Below, piece after piece: positions 7,792-16,200 of a stretch of 64,000 bases of DNA. A model generated the notes under the pieces. It was given only the letters and a program-made list of their open reading frames with translations, was not told the DNA's origin and did no database searches. The position numbers and the translations under genes are program-made. Positions within the stretch are counted from its first letter, which is position 1, and every line of letters begins with the position of its first letter. Origin of the DNA: Pyxidicoccus caerfyrddinensis (lineage in GTDB: Bacteria > Myxococcota > Myxococcia > Myxococcales > Myxococcaceae); contig NZ_JAAIYA010000009.1 of the NCBI RefSeq assembly GCF_010894405.1, positions 186,001-250,000 on the forward strand, in the 5' to 3' direction.

Positions 7792-9387
7792 ATGTTCCGC
7801 TCCCTCGCCGCGTTGTGTGTCGCGCTCTCGTTCCTCACGCTTGGAGGTTGTAAGGGCGACCCGGCAACTCCGGAGTACTGGGGGTCGAACATCCAGCAGT
7901 CGCGGCGTCCGGAAGACCGCATCCGCATGGTGGAGGCGCTGCGCTCGTCGGGGAAGATGAATGAGGCCTTCCTGCCCATGCTGCACGAGCACCTCGCGAG
8001 CGAGAAGAAGCCCGAGGTGCGGGCGGCGCTGGCGCGGGCCCTGGGCGACCTGAAGTCCACCGACTCGGTGGAGCCGCTGAAGGCGGCGCTGGACCCCGCC
8101 GCCGCGGACATGTCCTCGCAGCTCGCCAACAAGGCCATGGTGACGACGCTGGGCGCCATTGGCGACGTGCGCGCGGTCCCCGCGCTGGTGCCGCTGCTGC
8201 GCGCCAAGGACAACTACACGCGCATCGAGGCCGTGCAGGTGCTGGGGGCGATGAAGGCGAAGGAGGCCGTGGAGCCGCTCATCGCGCTGGCCACCGACGA
8301 AACCGTGGAGCCCTTCCTCAACAAGAAGGCCATTGAAGCGCTGGGCAACATCGGCGACCCGCGCGCGGCGCCGGCGCTGGTGCGGATGCTGACCAAGGAG
8401 CGCAAGGGCAAGTCCTTCTACGTGGAGAGCTCCTTCGCGCTGTTCCAGCTGGGCCAGCCCGCCGCGGACGCGCTGCTGCCCGCCCTGGAGGGTCGGGACG
8501 CGGAGCTGCTGAAGTGGGCGCAGTCCAACGGCGTCAACCCCGCCAGCTACCCGATGAAGGCGGCGACGGTGCTGGGCGACCTGCGCGAGAAGCGCGCGGT
8601 GGGGGCGCTGATGAAGCAGCTGTCCTTCACGCACTCGGACGCGCAGATTCAAGCGCTGGTGCGGATGCAGGCCGCGGACGCGCTGGCGCGCATGCGCGCG
8701 GCGGATGCGGTGAAGCCGCTGTCGGCCATGCTGATGGAGACGGACCCCACGGTGCGCGACGCCTACGTGCGCGCCCTCACGCGGCTGGGCGGGCGTGACG
8801 CGCTGCCGGCGCTGGAGAAGGCCGCGGGCACGGGTGACTTCGACACGCGCGAAATCGCGGTACGCGGCCTGGCCATGCTGGGTGACGGGCGTGATTTGCC
8901 GCTGCTGCAGAAGCTCATCGCCGCCGAGCCGGCGCGCACCACGGCCGACTGCAAGAAGACGGGCGAGGAGGGCTGCGACAACCCGGCCGCGCTGGGCAAG
9001 AAGCGCGCGGACCAACTGGCCCGCTACACGAAGCTGCTGGAGGCGGCGCAGGCGTGCACGGGCAACGTGGGCTGCTGGGCGCAGCGCCTGGACAAGGCGG
9101 ACCCGCTGATGCTGGAGCGCGCGGCGCTGGAGGTGGGCCGCTCCGGCTCGGCCGACCACGCGGCGGCCCTGGCCGCGCGGCTGGGCGAGCGCAACGCCGA
9201 GTCGCGCATGGCGCTCATCCTCGCGGTGGGCTGGCTGCTGGAGGACTCGAAGGACGCCGCGGCGAAGGTGCGCGACGGGGCGCTGCCGGCCCTGCGCAAG
9301 CAGCTCCAGGACGAGCAGGGCATGACCCAGTTCGCCAGCGTCAACGAGGACCTGCGCCGGCTGGTGGCGCGCATCGACCGCATCTGA
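7792..9387 (+). CDS. HEAT-repeat lipoprotein
   Basis: A 531-residue protein with a lipoprotein signal (lipobox LGGC, Cys20) followed by arrayed HEAT/PBS-lyase-type repeats through most of its length, for example VRAALARALGDLKSTDSVEPL, DVRAVPALVPLLRAKDNYTR, AKEAVEPLIALATDE and PRAAPALVRMLTKE. Such alpha-solenoids act as protein-binding scaffolds. A small cysteine pair region (CKKTGEEGC, then CTGNVGC) interrupts the array near residues 385-425. The ATG at 7792 has AAGGAG seven bases upstream. It is placed in the envelope by its lipobox. The binding partner is unknown. Confidence 0.88.
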   Translation: MFRSLAALCVALSFLTLGGCKGDPATPEYWGSNIQQSRRPEDRIRMVEALRSSGKMNEAFLPMLHEHLASEKKPEVRAALARALGDLKSTDSVEPLKAALDPAAADMSSQLANKAMVTTLGAIGDVRAVPALVPLLRAKDNYTRIEAVQVLGAMKAKEAVEPLIALATDETVEPFLNKKAIEALGNIGDPRAAPALVRMLTKERKGKSFYVESSFALFQLGQPAADALLPALEGRDAELLKWAQSNGVNPASYPMKAATVLGDLREKRAVGALMKQLSFTHSDAQIQALVRMQAADALARMRAADAVKPLSAMLMETDPTVRDAYVRALTRLGGRDALPALEKAAGTGDFDTREIAVRGLAMLGDGRDLPLLQKLIAAEPARTTADCKKTGEEGCDNPAALGKKRADQLARYTKLLEAAQACTGNVGCWAQRLDKADPLMLERAALEVGRSGSADHAAALAARLGERNAESRMALILAVGWLLEDSKDAAAKVRDGALPALRKQLQDEQGMTQFASVNEDLRRLVARIDRI

Positions 9388-9393
9388 AGCGGC

Positions 9394-11511
9394 TCACGTG
9401 AGCAGCGCCGGCGGCAGGCGCTGCGCCGCGTGGTGCAGCACGGAGAGCTGGCGGACCAGCCGCTCCCCCTGGGTGCGGGACAGCGCGTCCCCCTCCAGGG
9501 GCGGGGCTTCCGGAGGCAGCGGCGCCGGGGCCCGGCGCTGCTCCACCGCCGAGGCCACCTCGTCCAGCACGGCGGTGGTGTAGCGCGCCACGGGCTCCAG
9601 GTCCGGGGCGCCGGGCCCGCGCCCGCCGGTGGACAGCGCCGTCACCGCCGACGTCAGGCGCCGCGCGTAGGTGAGCAGGGCCATGACGGGCTCGAGCTGC
9701 TGCGCGGGCCCCTTCCACTCGGAGAGCACCCGCTGGAACGACGCCTCCGCGGAGAGCAGCGCCAGGCCCATGCGCCGCCGGGCCTCGCGCACGGCGGGCT
9801 CGGCGTCGGAGCGCGCGGCGGCCACCTGGCACAGGTAGTCGCGGTCCGCGCGCAGCGCGGTGGCCACCTGCTCGGGGAAGCGCAGGTGCTCCGGACTGGG
9901 CCACAACAGCCGCGCGCAGACGAGCGCGAGCACGCCCCCCAGCAGCGTGTTGACGATGCGCACCCCGGCCAGGTCCCAGTCGCCGGACTGGAGCTCGGAG
10001 AGCAGCACGATGGCGGGCGTGAGCAGCACCTGGAACGCGGGCAGGCTGAGGGGCTGCACGCTCATCGCGACGGCGAACAGCACCATGATGGCCACCAGGA
10101 TGACCACCGGGTCCTTCACCAGCGCGACGAGCCCCGCCGCCAGGGCCGCGCCCAGCAGGGTGCCCGCCACGCGCTGCAGGCTGCGCTGGAGCGTGAGCCC
10201 CGAGTACGGCTGGAGGACGATGATGACGGTGATGATGACCCAGTAGCCGTGGTCCAGCCCCAGCCCCCGCACGAGCGCGGTGGCGAGCGCCGCGGAGACG
10301 CCCAGCCGCAGCGCGTGGCGGAAGATGACCGAGCCCGGGTTGAGATTCTCCCGCAGGGGCTCCAGCAGCGAGGGTGAGGGAGCCGCCTCGGAGCGGGGCC
10401 CCAGCGGGAGCGCCTCCGGCACCGGCTTCCCGTCCTCCAGTCTCGCGGCCACGTCGAGGACCGCCACGGTGTACTCGTGCAGGCGGCACAGCAGCGCGTG
10501 CGTGTGGGCGTAGGCGGCGCGGGCCGGCTCGGGGAGCGGCGCCTCGGCCTCGAGCATCTCCAGGGCATGGCGCACCCGCTCCGGCCCACAGGCCTTTCGC
10601 GCGTGCACGTCCTCGCCCTTCTCCAGGGCCAGGGAGACGCGCCGCAGGCCGGTGGCCAGCTCCGCCAGGGCGCGCTGCACCTCGGCGCGCAGGGCCAGGT
10701 AGCGGGGCTCGCGCGGCGCCATCTCCAGCGTCTCCGTCAGGGCGACGAGCAGCGGCACCAGCGCGTCTGCACCCTCGCGCAGCACGAGCAGGTGCTCACC
10801 CCGCCCGCTCTCCCCCACCCGGCTGCGCCGCGTGGCGGCGAGGACGGAGCTGGCGGTCTCCAGGGACTGGCGGATGCGCGGCTCCCACGGCACCGCGGGC
10901 ACCGTGAGCGCGGTGGCCGCCGGGCCTTCCAGGGGCCAGCGCCCCACCTCGTCCGCGCGCTCCGCGAGCACGTCGTAGCAGCGGGCGATAGACAGACGCG
11001 CGGGCCGGTACGGGCGCAGGGGCCACAACAGCAGAGAGAGCAGCATGGCCCACACGCCGCCCACCATGAAGAGGCCGGAGCGGGCCAGCGCATCGGAGAA
11101 GTCGTGCGCGGGGAGCGACAGCGACACCACGGAGTAATTGGCGAGCACCACGCCCAGGAAGCCGGGCGTGTCGCCGTAAGAGCGAGCAAAGCCACACGCC
11201 GACACCCAGCCCAGCGTGAGCGCGACGGCGGCCCAGGCCGGAAGGTGCGCGGCGGAGACGAGCCCCACCCCCGCGCCCAGCAGCGTCATGGCCCCCATCG
11301 CCAGCGCCCTGTCGCGGTAGGGCCCGCCCCGGTCGACGAGGGTGACGAAGAGGCCCGCCAGGCCCACCCACGTGGCCGCGGGCAGGTGCAGCGTGGCGGC
11401 CACCGCCATGGGGACACCGACGGCGAGCGCGGCGCGCAGCCCCGCGCCGATGGCGGGCCGGGCGGGCTCGATGTGGAGGAAGGACTGGAGCTGGCGCCGC
11501 AGGGGACTCAT
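9394..11511 (-). CDS. FUSC family inner-membrane transporter
   Basis: A 705-residue protein with the two-halved fusaric acid resistance/aromatic acid exporter (FUSC, AaeB/YccS-like) layout. There is an N-terminal membrane block at about residues 18-170 (LRAALAVGVPMAVAATLHLPA), a cytoplasmic helical domain, a second membrane block at about 385-530 (FRHALRLGVSAALATALVRG, IIVLQPYSGLTLQRSLQRVAG), and a C-terminal helical domain. The family exports hydroxylated aromatic acids or related compounds. Its start overlaps the stop of the upstream hydrolase-fold gene (ATGA), so the two are translated together. The substrate is unknown. Confidence 0.88.
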   Translation of the reverse strand: MSPLRRQLQSFLHIEPARPAIGAGLRAALAVGVPMAVAATLHLPAATWVGLAGLFVTLVDRGGPYRDRALAMGAMTLLGAGVGLVSAAHLPAWAAVALTLGWVSACGFARSYGDTPGFLGVVLANYSVVSLSLPAHDFSDALARSGLFMVGGVWAMLLSLLLWPLRPYRPARLSIARCYDVLAERADEVGRWPLEGPAATALTVPAVPWEPRIRQSLETASSVLAATRRSRVGESGRGEHLLVLREGADALVPLLVALTETLEMAPREPRYLALRAEVQRALAELATGLRRVSLALEKGEDVHARKACGPERVRHALEMLEAEAPLPEPARAAYAHTHALLCRLHEYTVAVLDVAARLEDGKPVPEALPLGPRSEAAPSPSLLEPLRENLNPGSVIFRHALRLGVSAALATALVRGLGLDHGYWVIITVIIVLQPYSGLTLQRSLQRVAGTLLGAALAAGLVALVKDPVVILVAIMVLFAVAMSVQPLSLPAFQVLLTPAIVLLSELQSGDWDLAGVRIVNTLLGGVLALVCARLLWPSPEHLRFPEQVATALRADRDYLCQVAAARSDAEPAVREARRRMGLALLSAEASFQRVLSEWKGPAQQLEPVMALLTYARRLTSAVTALSTGGRGPGAPDLEPVARYTTAVLDEVASAVEQRRAPAPLPPEAPPLEGDALSRTQGERLVRQLSVLHHAAQRLPPALLT

Positions 11512-12206
11512 GGGGCGGAGGGCTCACCCGTCCATTCCAGGACTCCGGGCCCGGCGGCGGCGCGGAAGCAGTCGGAGAACCAGGCCGAGGCCAAACGCGC
11601 GGCCGCGACGAGCGGGGCGTCCTCGGGGAAGCCCCGGGTGGCGCCCTCCACGAACCGCAGGGCCTTGCGCCCCTTCAGCGCGTCGAACACGCGGCGGTTG
11701 AGCGAGACACGGTCCGCGTCGTCGCCCGCGGCGAGGAGCAGCGTGGGGGCGCGCACGTCGTGGAGGAGCTCGCCGGCCATGTCGGGCCGCCCCCCGAAGG
11801 TGACGACGGCCTGGACACCGCGAGGCTGGTGCGCGGCGGCCACGAGCGCGGCGGCGGAGCCCAGGCCCGAGCCGAGATAGCCCACGGGCAGCAATGACAG
11901 CGAGTCATCACGCTGGAGCCAGTCGCGGGCGACCTCCAGCCGGTGGGCGACGAGCTCCACGTTGGAGCCCTCGCGCAGCGTCCACTCCTCGGCCATTTCC
12001 TCATCGGCCGTGCGGAGCCCCAGCTTCAGCGTGGCCAGCCCCGAGGCGTGGAGGATGCGGGTGACGTGGCTGCTCCGGCGGCCGTCCTGGCCGGCGCCAT
12101 CCGTGGCGAGCACCACGAGGCCCGAGGAGCGCTCGGGCACGGAGAGCTGTCCTCCCAACAGTCGCCCGGCGACACCAATCTCCACGTCACGGTCGTGTAC
12201 GCGCAT
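11508..12206 (-). CDS. Alpha/beta-hydrolase (dienelactone hydrolase-like) protein, catalytic residues replaced
   Basis: A 232-residue protein of the dienelactone hydrolase-like group often found with phosphoribosyltransferases. The fold is clear: SSGLVVLATDG, the strand and nucleophile elbow LLPVGYLGSGLGSAAALVAA, then APTLLLAAGDDADRVSL. The usual nucleophile motif G-A-S-T-G reads GSGLG (residues 111-115), with Gly113 in place of Ser. The usual catalytic GATHLF reads GATRGF, with Arg190 in place of His. The Asp region is kept. Both losses predict a non-hydrolytic protein. The start ATG has GGAGGAGGG upstream. Coupling to the FUSC gene suggests a ligand-binding helper role, which is inference. 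Confidence 0.8.
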   Translation of the reverse strand: MRVHDRDVEIGVAGRLLGGQLSVPERSSGLVVLATDGAGQDGRRSSHVTRILHASGLATLKLGLRTADEEMAEEWTLREGSNVELVAHRLEVARDWLQRDDSLSLLPVGYLGSGLGSAAALVAAAHQPRGVQAVVTFGGRPDMAGELLHDVRAPTLLLAAGDDADRVSLNRRVFDALKGRKALRFVEGATRGFPEDAPLVAAARLASAWFSDCFRAAAGPGVLEWTGEPSAP

Positions 12207-12488
12207 CGACCCTCCTCCCGACGCGGGCACCGCGTGTGCCCGGACCTGTCCCGTGAAGGTGGTGTCCACCGGCGCTCCCGGCTGGGGCCCCCTCCCCGGG
12301 TGCATGGAGAGCGAGCGGCCGTGCGCCTCGTGGGACGCTCGCCACGGGCCACGGAGGGACCAACGCCCGGAGCCCCGTCCCGCCATGCGAGCGAATGGCG
12401 GGAGGTCGGAGCCCAGCCACCAGGACAGGTGCCGGGGCCCGGCGCCGTGGTCATTGGCTTGGAGATGACCCGCTTCCGGTGACCGCGA
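12207..12488. other. Divergent intergenic region
   Basis: 282 bp between two divergent genes. It must hold promoters for both, but I see no clear -35/-10 pair, hairpin or repeat. The overlapping long antisense frames here are GC-skew artefacts. Confidence 0.4.
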
Positions 12489-13052
12489 ATGCTCTCCTTC
12501 TACTGGCCCCCGCCGTCGAGAACGTGGTCGCTGCTCAAGTCTCCCACGGGGCTCACCGAGACACCTTCGCCAGAACTTCGAGCCATCAACGTCGAGCGCC
12601 TGCGCGAGGACCGCATGGCGGTGGACGGACTCGCCACGACGTGCCTGCTGAGCGTGGCGGTGGGTGCCTTCGAAGCGCTCCGGGCGAGGCGTGCGCGCGC
12701 TCGCGCCTTTCACGTGACGAGCGTGGGCGTGCACCTGTTCATCCTCGGCACCTCGGTGGCGAGCCGCGCGGCCCTGGAGGTCCAGGCCCCGGCGACCCTG
12801 GGAACCCAGTACAGCATCCAACGTGGAGCACGGATGCTGCGCCTGCTGAGCGCGGGCATCGCCTCCGACGTGGGAGCGGTGCTGGCCGGGGCCCTCGCGC
12901 TCCGGGCATCGCGGCGGAGCAGCGAAACGCTCGCGGGCGCCGGCACGTCCCTGGTGCTGCATGGCGCGATGCTGCTGTTCATCGACACCGCGCTCTTCCT
13001 GCGCAATGCCTATCACCAGCGCCGGGTGCTCCAGAGCGTTGGCGGCCCCTGA
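12489..13052 (+). CDS. Four-helix membrane protein (DUF6992-like)
   Basis: A 187-residue protein with an N-terminal amphipathic stretch (LRAINVERLREDRMAV) followed by four predicted membrane helices, near residues 46-64, 73-92, 115-137 and 150-170. The arrangement and the GHKL-free, small-residue-rich helices resemble a small uncharacterised bacterial membrane family I recall as DUF6992; that assignment is from memory and tentative. The ATG at 12489 is the first plausible start. The gene is divergent from the hydrolase/FUSC pair, with 282 bp between. No enzymatic residues are visible. Confidence 0.6.
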   Translation: MLSFYWPPPSRTWSLLKSPTGLTETPSPELRAINVERLREDRMAVDGLATTCLLSVAVGAFEALRARRARARAFHVTSVGVHLFILGTSVASRAALEVQAPATLGTQYSIQRGARMLRLLSAGIASDVGAVLAGALALRASRRSSETLAGAGTSLVLHGAMLLFIDTALFLRNAYHQRRVLQSVGGP

Positions 13053-13088
13053 GCGCCACGTCTTCCTCTTCCTCACTCCTTGGGAAAA

Positions 13089-13113
13089 CCGGCCGGCATG
13101 AATCTCCGGCCGG
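13089..13113. terminator. Hairpin after membrane protein gene
   Basis: CCGGCCGG at 13089-13096 is repeated at 13106-13113 and, being self-complementary, forms an 8-bp stem with a 9-base loop 36 bp after the 12489-13052 stop. A second GCGCCC/GGGCGC hairpin lies at 13195-13210. The first is a plausible terminator; the second is in the leader of the next gene. Confidence 0.5.
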
Positions 13114-13261
13114 ACCGGGAAGATGTGGACTCCGCACCGTTCAGTCTGGACCCCGCTCCATTTCTCGGGGCGGCCACCGCCATTCCAGCCTGAAGCGCCC
13201 CTGCGGGCGCGGAGCCCGGGAGCCACGCGCAAGCGTGCGCTCCACGGGAGGAGTCTGCTCG

Positions 13262-16200
13262 ATGTGTCGTCTGAATCTGTGGTGTCTCGCGGTCCTGTGT
13301 GCGCTGACCGCATGCGGTGGAATTCCCGAGGAAGAAGCGCTGGCCGAGGACGCGCTCGCGTCGGCCGAGCAGGCCACGCTCGGCGCCTGTGACGAGACGG
13401 GGCTGGCGTGGGAGTCCGCCGGAGACCTCTCCAACGTGTGCGCGGTGCCGTGGCAGTACGGGCTCGACTGCAACAAGTCGGGGAGCACCAGCGCCTGCGG
13501 CGCGAGCACGGGCTTCCAGCAGAAGACCTGCTACATCTACCCCACGTGCCGGCTCCCCGCGTTCGGCGTCGAGAGCCGGGCGACGAAGGCGTTCTCGCAG
13601 ACCGTGACCTCCTGCGCCGCCTACACGACGGAGGAGTGCCGCCCGAAGCCGACGACGCCTGACATCGAGCTCTGCACCACTGTCACCCGCTACAACTGCG
13701 AGCCCAAGTGCCTCGCCGCGGCCCAGGCGAAGAAGGACACCCTGCCGACGGCGGACCGCAACCTCGTCAGCATCTTGACCCACAGCTCGAACAGCGAGTC
13801 CACCACGTCGTCCAGCTCCTGCTCGTACACGCTGAGCAACTGGCCCACGTACAACCTCAAGGCGGATGCCACGTGCGGCGCCGCCACGAGCTCGTACTCG
13901 TGCGACGACCCTTCCAAGCCCATCTACCCGACGTGCCGCAACAACAGCTTCGGCGACGATGTCGTCTCGGCCTGCAACGCGAACCCCCTGTTCGCCGCGG
14001 CCGGCACCACGCTGGGCACCGTGAAGCAGGCCGCGGTCACCAAATGGGGGGCGATGCTCCCGAAGAACTTCGAGACCAATCCCCTCTACGTGCAGCAGCC
14101 CATGTGCCGCACGTGTGACCAGCTCGTGCTCAACGCCCAGAGCGGGCAGACGCAGGTCACCGCCAAGTACGAATGCCTGGTGCAGGGCCTGGCCGCGGGG
14201 CTTCCCGCCGAAGCCGGAGGCGCGCAGCTGCGCACCGAGGTCGTGTCCCGCCTGAAGCTGCTCTTCGAGCTGCACGGCCACCACATGACGCCCGCCCAGG
14301 TGCTGTTCGTGCGTGGCCTGTACCAGTCCGACCCGGCGGCGAACTCGAGCTGCAGCGCGCCCTTCGTGCCCCCCACCGTCTCCCGCTGCGGGACGAACCT
14401 GGCCCCCCTCAACGCGGCGATGGACGTCTGCACGCGACTGTCGTCGGCGCACGTGCCCGGCGCCTCCGCCCGCTCGCAGATGGCATACTGCGTGGGGCTG
14501 GCCTCGCAGGTGGCGGCGGTGCCCTCCGGCTCCTCCTGCCAGGGCGAGCAGTACCGCGACAAGTACCACGTCATGTGGCTGAAGCTGTACGAGCGCACGC
14601 TCTCGGACATCCGCCGTCAGGACGTCCCCGGTGACACGCTCCAGCGCAAGGTCCCCCACCCGGACGACGTGCGCACGCATCTGAAGTCCATCAGCGACTG
14701 GTACGCCACGCAGCAGGCCCAGCTCTTCCCCACCGCGCTCAACAGCCCGGTGCTGATGAAGCAGCTCAGCGAGACGTTCGGAATCTTCTGGAAGGTCGCC
14801 TACGAGAACGCGCTGCTGAACGTGAACGGGCTGCCCCTGCATGCAAAGCCCCTCAACGCCGGCCTGCTGGTGGACCAGACGGTGCTCACGGCGACCCTGA
14901 CGGGCACGCCCGCGATGAGCGGCCCGCCCCTGCTGATGCTGCTGGGGGATGGGTTCAGCGGCCTCTTCGACCGCATGGAGGACTTCAGCTACCTGCACGA
15001 CCTGGGCTGCCGCTTCAAGGGCTGCGCGGGCGGCACGGTGGACACCGAGACGGCCGAACTGTGGGCGCTCTTCGGTGCCGTTCCCCAGGCCGCGAAGCTC
15101 CAGACGGCGGTGGCGAGCGCGAACAAGCTGAGCACGTCCGGCTTCGACCACCACGCCGAGTGGGTGACCGTGTTCGACCTGCTGCGCGTCAACCACGCCA
15201 CCTTCACCGAGGCGGTGAAGCTGACCACGGGCGCTGCCGTGTACACGCCGGAGCTGCTCGAGGCGGGGCCCGCCGGCGCGCCCGCCCCCATGGTCCGCTG
15301 GGCACAGATGGTCGAGAAGGCGGACGCCTACGCGGACAGCTACGCCAAGTCGGGGTTCTTCGTCAGCACCGCTCGCGACACGCTGAAGACGGGCATCGAG
15401 GAGTACAAGTCCAACTTCATCAACGACGTGGTGACCACGCGCAAGAGCGCGCTCAACACGGCGCTGAATGAGTACACCCAGAACCGCACCGCCCTCATCA
15501 CCGAGGTGATGGGCGAGGTGGCCAACGCGGGCAACCAGAAGACCGCGCGGACCTCGCTCGACCGCAAGCTGACGGAGTTCTACGCGCTCCACGCGGACCT
15601 CGTCGGCCTGGAGGACAACCTGGCCAGCCAGGAGGCGCAGTTCAGCGACTTCGCGGGGGCCTTCAGCACCACCCTGGAGAACGAGTCCGCGAACCTGGGC
15701 ACCGACATCCAGCGCGGACCGCTGCAGACGCTCAACGTCAGCGCCGCGGAAGCGCGCTGGTCCCCGGGAGCGACGTTCAACATCGCCACGCTCGGCGTGC
15801 ACACGGCGCTCGACCAGGTGGGCGGGCCCCCGCCCTTCAGCGTCTCCGCGCTGCGCGGCGAGCTGCTCAACTTCGAGGTGTTCGGAGACTACGCACCGAG
15901 CTGCGCGGTCTCCAGCGCGATGCTGCCCAACCCGCACAACGGCACCCCGACGAGCGTGGGCGCCAGTGGCACTGCGGCCCTGACGGGCCCCGGCGGCTAC
16001 CTGGTCAGCTTCAGCAACAACAGCTACACCACGCACAGCTCCAGCACCTCGGCCTTCCACAAGGAATCCACCGACGACCGGGCCTGCGCGGGCGTCAAGG
16101 CCGAGGCGGGGTTCAGCTACTTCGGCAACGGGACGAGCGCCTACGCCATGGCGGAGACGTGCAACACCACCAGCGAGGGTACCGAGCAGTCGACGTCCGA

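Noticed and set aside
12395-13261. Upstream extension of the giant lipoprotein frame
   Set aside because: It would place the signal peptide about 290 residues inside and overlaps the membrane protein gene in another frame; the ATG at 13262 has a good ribosome site.
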